A DNA stretch of 5,360 bases from Hyphomicrobiales bacterium (GTDB lineage Bacteria > Pseudomonadota > Alphaproteobacteria > Rhizobiales > Beijerinckiaceae). The DNA lies in assembly GCA_003567055.1 (NCBI GenBank), contig PXAW01000067.1:1-5360 (forward strand). The letters run 5' to 3'. How positions within the stretch are numbered: position 1 is the first letter of the stretch; every line of letters begins with the position of its first letter. The position numbers and the translations under genes were made by a program. The notes beneath the pieces are model-generated. The model was given only the letters and a program-made list of their open reading frames with translations, had not been told where the DNA came from and searched no databases. Below are positions 1-5,360 of the stretch, in pieces.

Positions 1-1027
1 CATTGGGGATGCCGAGCCTGTCGCGGCAATACAGAACCTGCACGGCGAAAGCCTCGTTGAGTTCCCAGATGCCGATGTCATCCACGCTGAGCCCGTGCTG
101 CTTCAACAGTTTGGGCACGGCGAAGACCGGGCCGATGCCCATTTCGTCGGGCTCGCAACCCGCCACGGCCATGCCGCGATAGGCCCCGAGCGGCGTCAGC
201 CCGCGCTTTTCGGCCTCGCGCGCCTCCATCAGCACGCTGGCGCTTGCGCCGTCGGAGAGCTGCGAGGCGTTGCCGGCGGTGATGAAGCCGCCTTCCGCGA
301 TTACCTGCCCGTCCTTGAAGACCGGCTGCAGCTTGGCGAGATCGGCCAGCACCGTCTGCGGGCGGTTGCCCTCGTCGCGCTCAAGCGTCACATCGCGGCG
401 CGAGGTCTCGCCGGTCGCCTTGTCGGTGACAATCATGCTGGAGGGCAGCGGCGCGATCTCGGTATCGAAGCGCCCCTCTGCCTGCGCCTGCGCGGTGCGC
501 TGTTGCGATTGCAATGCGTATTCGTCCTGCGCCTCACGCGAGACGCCGTAGCGTTTGGCGACGATCTCGGCGGTTTCCAGCATGCCCATATAGATATGCG
601 GCACGCGCTCGAGCAGGGCAGGATCCTGCGCGCGGAAGCGGTTGGCCTTGTCGTTCTGGACGAGCGAGATCGATTCGAGCCCGCCGCCCACGGCCGTCGT
701 CATGCCGTCCGCGACGATCTGCTTGGCGGCGGTCGCGATCGCCATCAGGCCGGAGGCGCATTGGCGATCCAGCGACATGCCGGCGACGCTCACCGGCAAG
801 CCGGCGGCGAGCGCGCTCTGGCGGGCGATGTTGTAGCCGGTCGAGCCCTGCTGGAGCGCCGCGCCCATGATCACGTCGTCGATCGTGCCCGGATCGATAC
901 CGGCGCGCGCCACGGCCTGCGCGATGGCATGGCCGCCGAGCGTCTGGGCCTGGGTGTCGTTGAAGGCGCCGCGATAGGCCTTGCCGATCGGCGTACGGGC
1001 GGTGGAGACGATGACGGCCTCGCGCAT
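1..1027 (-). CDS. Acetyl-CoA acetyltransferase / 3-ketoacyl-CoA thiolase (C-terminus cut by window edge)
   Basis: Thiolases cleave 3-ketoacyl-CoA with CoA to give acetyl-CoA and a shortened acyl-CoA, or condense two acetyl-CoA; the enzyme is cytoplasmic. The visible 342 residues begin MREAVIVSTARTPIGKAYRG, a classic thiolase N-terminus. The nucleophile motif DRQCASGL puts the acyl-accepting cysteine at Cys90. The core signature TAGNASQLSDGAS is at 250-262 and NEAFA, whose Asn lies in the active site, at 324-328. Degradative thiolases have about 390-400 residues, so about 50 are missing, including the GHP histidine and the second catalytic cysteine. The start is secure: a strong GAGGAGG (1033-1039) lies 5 nt upstream of the ATG. 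The gene is divergent from an acyl-CoA dehydrogenase operon, which fits the last step of the same beta-oxidation-like pathway. A PimB-like role beside the PimC/PimD-like genes is plausible, but chain-length preference cannot be read from sequence. Confidence 0.95.
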   Translation of the reverse strand, partial: MREAVIVSTARTPIGKAYRGAFNDTQAQTLGGHAIAQAVARAGIDPGTIDDVIMGAALQQGSTGYNIARQSALAAGLPVSVAGMSLDRQCASGLMAIATAAKQIVADGMTTAVGGGLESISLVQNDKANRFRAQDPALLERVPHIYMGMLETAEIVAKRYGVSREAQDEYALQSQQRTAQAQAEGRFDTEIAPLPSSMIVTDKATGETSRRDVTLERDEGNRPQTVLADLAKLQPVFKDGQVIAEGGFITAGNASQLSDGASASVLMEAREAEKRGLTPLGAYRGMAVAGCEPDEMGIGPVFAVPKLLKQHGLSVDDIGIWELNEAFAVQVLYCRDRLGIPN

Positions 1028-1045
1028 GATATCCTCCTCGAAACG

Positions 1046-1064
1046 GCGCCCGTCGCGCGGGCGC
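1046..1064 (-). other. GC-rich hairpin in the thiolase 5' leader
   Basis: GCGCCCG (1046-1052) and CGGGCGC (1058-1064) are perfect 7-bp complementary arms around a 5-nt loop. In the thiolase mRNA the hairpin would end 6 nt before the GAGGAGG ribosome binding site and 18 nt before the start codon. No T-tract follows on either strand, and no gene ends here, so it is not a terminator. It could tune translation or stability, or be a chance product of high GC content. Confidence 0.35.
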
Positions 1065-1187
1065 TTCTGTCGCAGAATCTGACCGGTTTCCTCGCGGCAC
1101 TATGCCGAAGCCGGCTCTTTCGCGTGCGCGGAATTTGCGAAAACGCGGATTGGGCGAACACTCCCGATGTGATTGCGCGATGTCGCG

Positions 1188-1216
1188 TTGACAAGCGCAG
1201 ACCGCCTTCCTAGTTT
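1188..1216 (+). promoter_or_regulatory. Candidate sigma-70-type promoter of the acyl-CoA dehydrogenase operon
   Basis: A perfect TTGACA -35 box (1188-1193) is followed after 17 bp by TAGTTT (1211-1216), a weak but acceptable -10 box for an alphaproteobacterial housekeeping promoter. The predicted start of transcription near 1223 would give a leader of about 115 nt before the ATG at 1339. The spacing and the full -35 consensus in a GC-rich background support it; the poor -10 limits confidence. Confidence 0.4.
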
Positions 1217-1226
1217 CGAACGCACT

Positions 1227-1243
1227 GCAAAACATGGTTTTGC
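1227..1243. promoter_or_regulatory. Operator-like inverted repeat
   Basis: GCAAAAC and GTTTTGC form perfect 7-bp arms around a 3-nt centre (ATG), 17 bp in total. The site lies just downstream of the candidate -10 box and start of transcription, where a bound repressor would block the plus-strand operon. Short, AT-rich, near-symmetric sites of this size are common for TetR- or MarR-family regulators of fatty acid and aromatic catabolism. No regulator gene is visible in the window, so the family is not assigned. Confidence 0.4.
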
Positions 1244-1273
1244 TATGCGAAATATAGACGAATTGCAAGTCAC

Positions 1274-1315
1274 GACCCGCAGCCGCATGCTTCGGCCTGA
1301 TGGAGCGGGCGGGTC
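1274..1315 (+). other. Possible leader hairpin upstream of the first acyl-CoA dehydrogenase
   Basis: GACCCGC (1274-1280) pairs perfectly with GCGGGTC (1309-1315), enclosing a 28-nt interval in which GCCG (1282-1285) can pair with CGGC (1293-1296). In the mRNA this stem would finish about 10 nt before the ribosome binding site GAGGGAG (1326-1332). It has no run of U after it. It is not a recognised riboswitch; it may be a simple leader structure. Confidence 0.3.
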
Positions 1316-1338
1316 TTGCCGGCGCGAGGGAGCCAAGC

Positions 1339-2538
1339 ATGGATCTGAGATTCACCCCGGAAGAGATCGCCTTTCGCGACGAGGTCCGCGCCTTCTTCCG
1401 CGAGAACCTGCCGGAATCGATCCGCACCAAGCTGACGCTGGGCAAGCATTTCTCGCGCGACGACATGGTCACCTGGATGCGCATCCTCAATGCGAAGGGA
1501 TGGGCTGCGCCGCACTGGCCGGTGGAATATGGCGGTACCGACTGGGACCCGGTGCAGCAATACATCTTCCGCGAGGAACTCCTCGCCGCACCCGCCCCCG
1601 AGCCGCTCTCCTTCGGCGTCAGCATGGTCGGGCCGGTGATCTACACATTCGGCAACCAGAAGCAGAAGGATTACTTCCTGCCGCGCATCCGCAACATGGA
1701 TGACTGGTGGTGCCAGGGCTTCTCCGAGCCCGGCGCCGGTTCCGATCTCGCCTCGCTGAAGACCCGCGCCGTGCGCGAGGGCGATCATTACATCGTCAAT
1801 GGCCAGAAGACCTGGACCACGCTCGGCCAGCATGCCGACTGGATCTTCTGCCTGGTGCGCACCAACCCGGATGCGCCCAAGAAGCAGATGGGCATCTCCT
1901 TCCTGCTCATCGACATGAAATCCCCCGGCGTTACGCTGCGCCCGATCCAGACGCTGGACGGCGGGTTTGAGGTCAACGAAATCTTCTTCGACGATGTGAA
2001 GGTGCCCGCCGAGAACCTCGTCGGCGAGGAAAACAAGGGCTGGGACTACGCCAAGTTCCTGCTCGGCAACGAGCGTACCGGCATCGCCCGGATCGGCATC
2101 TCGAAAGAGCGCGTGCGCCGCATCCGCCGCCTCGCCAGCGCCGAGAAGGCGGGCGAGCGTCCGCTGATCGAGAACCCGCGCTTCCGCGAGAAGCTCGCGG
2201 CTCTCGAAGTCGAGCTCAAGGCGCTGGAGATGACGCAGCTGCGCGTCGTCGCAGAGGCGCGCAACCGCCCCTCCGACAAGCCGGACCCGGCTTCCTCGAT
2301 CCTCAAGATCAAGGGCTCGCAGATCCAGCAGGCGACAACGGAGCTTCTGCTCGACGTGGTCGGCCCCTACGCCCTGCCCTTCACCCCCGAGGAAGAGGGC
2401 CGCAACGAGCCTCCGATCGGGCCGGAATGGGCGCAAATGATCGCACCCAACTATTTCAACACCCGCAAGGTCTCGATCTACGGCGGCTCGAACGAGATTC
2501 AGAAGAACATCATCGCCAAAGCGATACTCGGGCTCTGA
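1339..2538 (+). CDS. Acyl-CoA dehydrogenase, PimC-like large subunit
   Basis: FAD flavoenzyme that introduces a 2,3-trans double bond into acyl-CoA, probably passing electrons to electron-transfer flavoprotein. The 399 residues have the full ACAD fold: N-terminal helical domain with MDLRFTPEEIAFRDEVRAFF, middle beta domain with FSEPGAGSDL (128-137) and GQKTWTT (155-161), and a C-terminal helical domain ending with YGGSNEIQKNII (381-392). The MCAD-type catalytic Glu position in that motif is Gly382, but Glu245 in GNERTGIA sits at the isovaleryl-CoA dehydrogenase-type position and is the likely base. Sequence character, length and order match the pimeloyl-CoA dehydrogenase large subunit of Rhodopseudomonas palustris and similar heteromeric enzymes; the next gene is the small-subunit type. 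I chose the ATG at 1339 over an in-frame ATG at 1300 because GAGGGAG (1326-1332) lies 6 nt before it and the family starts with MDLRFT-like residues. Substrate is inferred, not shown. Confidence 0.93.
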   Translation: MDLRFTPEEIAFRDEVRAFFRENLPESIRTKLTLGKHFSRDDMVTWMRILNAKGWAAPHWPVEYGGTDWDPVQQYIFREELLAAPAPEPLSFGVSMVGPVIYTFGNQKQKDYFLPRIRNMDDWWCQGFSEPGAGSDLASLKTRAVREGDHYIVNGQKTWTTLGQHADWIFCLVRTNPDAPKKQMGISFLLIDMKSPGVTLRPIQTLDGGFEVNEIFFDDVKVPAENLVGEENKGWDYAKFLLGNERTGIARIGISKERVRRIRRLASAEKAGERPLIENPRFREKLAALEVELKALEMTQLRVVAEARNRPSDKPDPASSILKIKGSQIQQATTELLLDVVGPYALPFTPEEEGRNEPPIGPEWAQMIAPNYFNTRKVSIYGGSNEIQKNIIAKAILGL

Positions 2539-2547
2539 GGACAGGTC

Positions 2548-3696
2548 ATGGATTTCGATCTCAACGACGAACAACGCATGCTCAAGGACAGCGTCGAGAA
2601 GCTGCTCGGCGCGCGCTACGATTTCGACACGCGCCGCAGGATCTCCGATTCGCCCGAGGGTTTCGACCGCGAGATCTGGAGCGCCTTCGCCGAAATGGGC
2701 CTGCTGGCCCTGCCCTTCTCCGAGGATGACGGCGGGATGGGTGGCGGCCCGGTCGAGACCATGATCGTGATGGAGGCCTTCGGGCGCGCCCTCGTGGTCG
2801 AGCCCTTTCTCGCCAGCGTGATCCTCGCCGGCGGCATCCTGCGCCGGGCCGGATCGTCCGGGCAGCGCGCCGAACACATCGCCGCCATTGCCGGCGGCGA
2901 GAAGCTCTACGCCTTCGCCCATCACGAGCGCCAGGCACGCTATGACCTCCACGACGTCGCCACCATGGCCCGCGCGGATGGCGAGCATTACGTCATTTCC
3001 GGCGAGAAGGGGCTGGTGCTCTCCGGCGACAGCGCCGATCGGCTGATCGTCTCGGCGCGCACCTCCGGCAACCAGCGCGACGAGGCGGGCATCTCGCTCT
3101 TCCTCGTCGATGCGAAGGCGGAGGGCGTGAGCCGGCGCGGCTACGCCACGCAGGACGGGGCACGCGGGGCGGAAGTCACGTTCGACAATGTCCGCATCCC
3201 GGCCTCGGCCCTGATCGGCACCCGCGACGAGGCCTTCCCCGTGATCGCGCGCGTCATCGAGGAAGCCATCGCGGCCCTGTGCGCGGAATCCGTCGGGGTG
3301 ATGGCGGACATGCACGAGGCGACGATCGACTACATGAAGGTCCGCAACCAGTTCGGCACCCATATCGGCAGCTTCCAGGTGCTCCAGCACGCGGCAGCGG
3401 ACATGTTCATCGCGCTCGAACAGGCGCGCTCCATGGCCATGTTCGCCTCGATGATGGTGCAGGAGGAAGATGCCCGCGAGCGCGCCCGCGCCATCGCGGC
3501 GGCCAAGGTGCAGATCGGGAATTCCTGCCGCTTCGTCGGCCAAAACGCGGTGCAGCTGCATGGCGGGGTGGCGGTCACCATGGAATACAAGGTGGCACAC
3601 TCCTTCAAGCGTGCGACCATGATCGAGAAGCTGTTCGGCGATACCGACCACTACACCACACGCCTTGCCGATCTCGGCGGCGTGATCGGGGAATGA
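2548..3696 (+). CDS. Acyl-CoA dehydrogenase, PimD-like small subunit
   Basis: Second ACAD-family protein, 382 residues, probably partner of the preceding gene product in a heteromeric acyl-CoA dehydrogenase. It starts [20 protein letters not shown]. The middle domain is degenerate: the usual E-P-G-x-G-S-D segment is replaced by [12 protein letters not shown]. The C-terminal domain keeps FAD-contact features: Arg266 in [17 protein letters not shown] and VQLHGG (335-340). Both known catalytic Glu positions appear lost: Ala240 where IVD-type enzymes have Glu, and Gly364 in LFGDTDHY where MCAD has Glu. This suits a subunit that helps bind FAD while the large subunit supplies the base. The gene follows 9 bp after the large subunit; its GAGG (2537-2540) overlaps the upstream stop codon, so translation is probably coupled. 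It resembles PimD-type small subunits; a stand-alone active ACAD is less likely. Confidence 0.9.
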   Translation: MDFDLNDEQRMLKDSVEKLLGARYDFDTRRRISDSPEGFDREIWSAFAEMGLLALPFSEDDGGMGGGPVETMIVMEAFGRALVVEPFLASVILAGGILRRAGSSGQRAEHIAAIAGGEKLYAFAHHERQARYDLHDVATMARADGEHYVISGEKGLVLSGDSADRLIVSARTSGNQRDEAGISLFLVDAKAEGVSRRGYATQDGARGAEVTFDNVRIPASALIGTRDEAFPVIARVIEEAIAALCAESVGVMADMHEATIDYMKVRNQFGTHIGSFQVLQHAAADMFIALEQARSMAMFASMMVQEEDARERARAIAAAKVQIGNSCRFVGQNAVQLHGGVAVTMEYKVAHSFKRATMIEKLFGDTDHYTTRLADLGGVIGE

Positions 3697-3712
3697 GCGA
3701 AACGGGGGACCT

Positions 3713-4966
3713 ATGACGGGGGATTCGGGAATGATGGAAGACGCGCTGTTTTCCGCGCGGGCACGCGAATTGCGCGAGCGCGTGATCGCGTTCATGGAAG
3801 AGCACGTCTATCCGGCGGAGAGCGTCTTCGAGGAACAGCTCGCTGCCGCGCCCTCGCGCTGGAGCGCACCACCGATCATGGAGGAGCTGAAGGCGAAGGC
3901 GAAGGCGCAGGGACTGTGGAACCTGTTCCTGCCCAAGCGCGAATATCCCGACAGCCTGACCAATTACGAATACGCCCATATCTGCGAAGTCATGGGCCGC
4001 TCGCCGATCGGGCCCGAGCCCTTCAACTGCTCGGCCCCCGATACCGGCAATATGGAGACGATCGTGCGCTACGGCACGCCGGAGCAGAAGAAGGCCTGGC
4101 TCGAGCCCCTGCTCGCCGGCGAGATCCGCTCCTGCTTCGCCATGACGGAACCCGATGTCGCCTCGTCCGACGCCACCAATATCCGCACCCTGATCAGCCG
4201 CGACGGCGATGATTACGTCATCAACGGGCGCAAATGGTGGACCTCCGGGGCGATGGATCCGCGCTGCAAGATCGCCATCCTGATGGGCAAGACCGATCCG
4301 GATGCCGAAAAGCACAAGCAGCAATCCATGATCCTCGTGCCGATGGACACGCCCGGCGTCACCGTCGAACGCGCGCTGACGGTGTTCGGCTATGACGACG
4401 CGCCCCACGGCCATGCGGAAGTGACTTTCGACAATGTCCGCGTCCCCGCCTCCAACATCCTGCTCGGCGAGGGGCGTGGCTTCGAGATCGCCCAGGGGCG
4501 CCTCGGGCCGGGGCGCATCCACCATTGCATGCGCGCCATCGGTGTGGCCGAGCGCGCGCTCGAGACCATGATCAAGCGCGCCCTGTCGCGCGAGACCTTC
4601 GGGCGCGCCATCGCCGATCACGGCGTCACCCGCCACTGGATCGCGGAATCGCGCATGGAGATCGACCAGGCGCGCCTGCTGACGCTGCATGCGGCGAAGA
4701 TGATGGATGCGGTCGGCAACAAGGCCGCGCGGGCCGAGATCGCCATGATCAAGGTGGTCGGCCCCAACATGGCGCAGAAGGTGATCGACCGCGCCATCCA
4801 GGTCTGCGGCGGCGGCGGTGTCGCCCAGGATTTCCACCTCGCCTATGCCTATGCCCGCTCGCGCATCCTGCGCCTCGCCGACGGGCCGGACGAGGTGCAT
4901 CGCGAGACGGTGGCCAAGCTCGAACTCAAGAAGCACATGCAGCAGCGTCCGCGAGGCGCGGCATGA
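3713..4966 (+). CDS. ACAD11/LvaC-type acyl-CoA dehydrogenase family protein
   Basis: A 417-residue ACAD of a different branch from its two neighbours. Markers of the ACAD10/ACAD11 C-terminal domain are plain: [10 protein letters not shown] (144-153), GRKWWTSGA (172-180), [19 protein letters not shown] (265-283), [13 protein letters not shown] and [10 protein letters not shown] (388-397). Asp390 stands where MCAD has its catalytic Glu, as I recall for ACAD11. Known relatives act on 4-phosphorylated hydroxyacyl-CoA (human ACAD11, P. putida LvaC), while others may be ordinary dehydrogenases; function here is inferred. Start uncertain: GGGGGA (3704-3709) is only 3 nt before the ATG at 3713, while a second GGGGGA (3718-3723) is 7 nt before an in-frame ATG at 3731, with another ATG at 3734. 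Family N-termini fit either. The gene begins 16 bp after the PimD-like gene and overlaps the SDR gene by 4 bp. Confidence 0.9.
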   Translation: MTGDSGMMEDALFSARARELRERVIAFMEEHVYPAESVFEEQLAAAPSRWSAPPIMEELKAKAKAQGLWNLFLPKREYPDSLTNYEYAHICEVMGRSPIGPEPFNCSAPDTGNMETIVRYGTPEQKKAWLEPLLAGEIRSCFAMTEPDVASSDATNIRTLISRDGDDYVINGRKWWTSGAMDPRCKIAILMGKTDPDAEKHKQQSMILVPMDTPGVTVERALTVFGYDDAPHGHAEVTFDNVRVPASNILLGEGRGFEIAQGRLGPGRIHHCMRAIGVAERALETMIKRALSRETFGRAIADHGVTRHWIAESRMEIDQARLLTLHAAKMMDAVGNKAARAEIAMIKVVGPNMAQKVIDRAIQVCGGGGVAQDFHLAYAYARSRILRLADGPDEVHRETVAKLELKKHMQQRPRGAA

Positions 4967-5360
4967 GCGCGCGCCACCCCTTCGATCTGACGGGCAAACG
5001 CGCGATCATCACCGGCTCCAGCAAGGGGATCGGGCGCGCCATCGCCATCACCATGGCCGATCTCGGCGCGAAGGTGGTGATCTCCTCGCGCAAGCGCGAA
5101 GCCTGCGAGCCGGTGGCGCAGGAGATCCGTGAGCGCGGCGGCGAGGCGATCGTCCTGCCCTGCAACATCTCCCGGCGCGAGGAAGTCACCGCACTGATCG
5201 CGGGCACGGTCGAGGCCTTTGGCGGCATCGACATCCTCGTCTGCAACGCGGCGGTGAACCCCTATTACGGGCCGCTCGCGGAGATCGATGACGGCGCCTT
5301 CGACAAGGTGATGAACGCCAACGTCAAGAGCAATCTCTGGCTCTGCCGCGATGCGCAGCC
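4963..5360 (+). CDS. SDR family NAD(P)-dependent oxidoreductase (C-terminus cut by window edge)
   Basis: Classical short-chain dehydrogenase/reductase; such enzymes interconvert a hydroxyl and a ketone with NAD(P)(H). The visible 132 residues hold the Rossmann half. The glycine-rich motif TGSSKGIG is at 17-24. Beta-2 ends VVISSRKRE, with Arg43 and no acidic residue there, which favours NADP(H). [12 protein letters not shown] starts at residue 94, a variant of the NNAG motif. [11 protein letters not shown] (118-128) carries the structural Asn of helix 4. The catalytic Ser, Tyr and Lys lie beyond the window; full length would be about 250. ATG overlaps the upstream stop (ATGA, 4963-4966), with GAGG (4953-4956) 6 nt before it inside the preceding gene, so expression is coupled to the ACAD11-like gene. 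A 3-hydroxyacyl-CoA dehydrogenase role, like LvaD, is the natural guess, but SDR substrates are hard to predict. Confidence 0.93.
   Translation, partial: MSARHPFDLTGKRAIITGSSKGIGRAIAITMADLGAKVVISSRKREACEPVAQEIRERGGEAIVLPCNISRREEVTALIAGTVEAFGGIDILVCNAAVNPYYGPLAEIDDGAFDKVMNANVKSNLWLCRDAQ

Larger units (their letters stand above)
1028..1338. promoter_or_regulatory. Divergent intergenic control region between thiolase and acyl-CoA dehydrogenase operon
   Basis: This 311-bp stretch separates two divergently transcribed operons and contains no convincing gene. It is clearly more AT-rich than its surroundings around 1210-1270. It holds a candidate plus-strand promoter (1188-1216), a 7-3-7 inverted repeat (1227-1243), a possible leader hairpin before the plus-strand operon (1274-1315) and a GC-rich hairpin in the thiolase leader (1046-1064). 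No equally good minus-strand promoter was found: a TTGCAA near 1263-1268 with a poor TAGCAA 17 nt on is the best I see. The shared position suggests that one regulator could control both sides; that is inference. Confidence 0.7.

Noticed and set aside
1118..1142. TTTCGC ... GCGAAA inverted repeat
   Set aside because: Six-bp arms with a 13-nt gap are weak, and the site is not well placed relative to either predicted promoter.
1176..1187. CGCGA-TG-TCGCG inverted repeat touching the -35 box
   Set aside because: Only 5-bp arms made mostly of CG, common by chance in such GC-rich DNA; not strong enough to call an operator.
95..1213. A 372-codon open frame on the plus strand
   Set aside because: It lies opposite the thiolase, which has a clear ribosome binding site and all expected motifs; this frame looks like its antisense shadow.
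1234..1257. Short upstream ORF MVLLCEI in the operon leader
   Set aside because: No ribosome binding site precedes it, and its ATG is the centre of the inverted repeat; chance is the simpler reading.
1300..1338. Upstream in-frame ATG giving 13 extra residues on the large-subunit ACAD
   Set aside because: It lacks a good ribosome binding site, while the ATG at 1339 has GAGGGAG at ideal spacing and gives the usual family N-terminus.
1270..3795. An 841-codon open frame on the minus strand, opposite the first two ACAD genes
   Set aside because: It runs antisense to two well-recognised genes; its product is rich in Ala, Gly, Arg, His and Asp with no family resemblance. Long antisense frames are expected in GC-rich coding DNA.
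3178..4452. Near-identical 20-bp stretches (TTCGACAATGTCCGC...) in the second and third ACAD genes at 3181 and 4428
   Set aside because: They encode the family-conserved [12 protein letters not shown] segment, so this reflects shared ancestry and codon bias, not a DNA repeat element.
3605..4936. A 443-codon open frame on the minus strand
   Set aside because: Antisense shadow of the ACAD11-like gene, with low-complexity composition and no recognisable domain.

Overview
The window is GC-rich, densely coding DNA with strong Shine-Dalgarno sites and a protein set typical of Alphaproteobacteria. The closest remembered resemblance is to acyl-CoA dehydrogenase pairs of the Rhodopseudomonas/Bradyrhizobium kind, so Hyphomicrobiales is the best guess; this is inference from protein character, not a search. 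I see no mobile elements, RNA genes, CRISPR arrays or phage signals.

Layout: a thiolase gene on the minus strand (1-1027, its 3' end cut by the window edge) is divergent from a plus-strand operon. The two are separated by a 311-bp intergenic region (1028-1338) holding a candidate sigma-70-like promoter, an operator-like inverted repeat and two potential leader hairpins. The operon encodes three acyl-CoA dehydrogenase (ACAD) family proteins in a row and then an SDR oxidoreductase cut by the right edge. First comes a PimC-like large subunit (1339-2538), then a PimD-like small subunit (2548-3696), then an ACAD11/LvaC-type ACAD (3713-4966), and finally the SDR (4963-5360+). Gaps are 9 bp, 16 bp and a 4-bp ATGA overlap, so co-transcription and translational coupling are likely.

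How they may work together: all five products handle acyl-CoA thioesters in a beta-oxidation-type route. The first two ACADs look like a heteromeric pair in which only the large subunit keeps a catalytic glutamate. It would desaturate a medium-chain, dicarboxylic or otherwise bulky acyl-CoA. The thiolase would do the final cleavage. The third ACAD belongs to a different branch, whose known members (the ACAD domain of human ACAD11, and LvaC of Pseudomonas putida levulinate catabolism) act on 4-phospho-hydroxyacyl-CoA made by an aminoglycoside-phosphotransferase-like kinase. Followed by an SDR, as in lvaC-lvaD, it suggests a possible 4-hydroxyacyl-CoA branch. The true substrate cannot be read from the sequence. 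This is a well-organised but mostly conventional catabolic locus; the parts most worth a second look are the ACAD11-like/SDR pair and the structured divergent control region.
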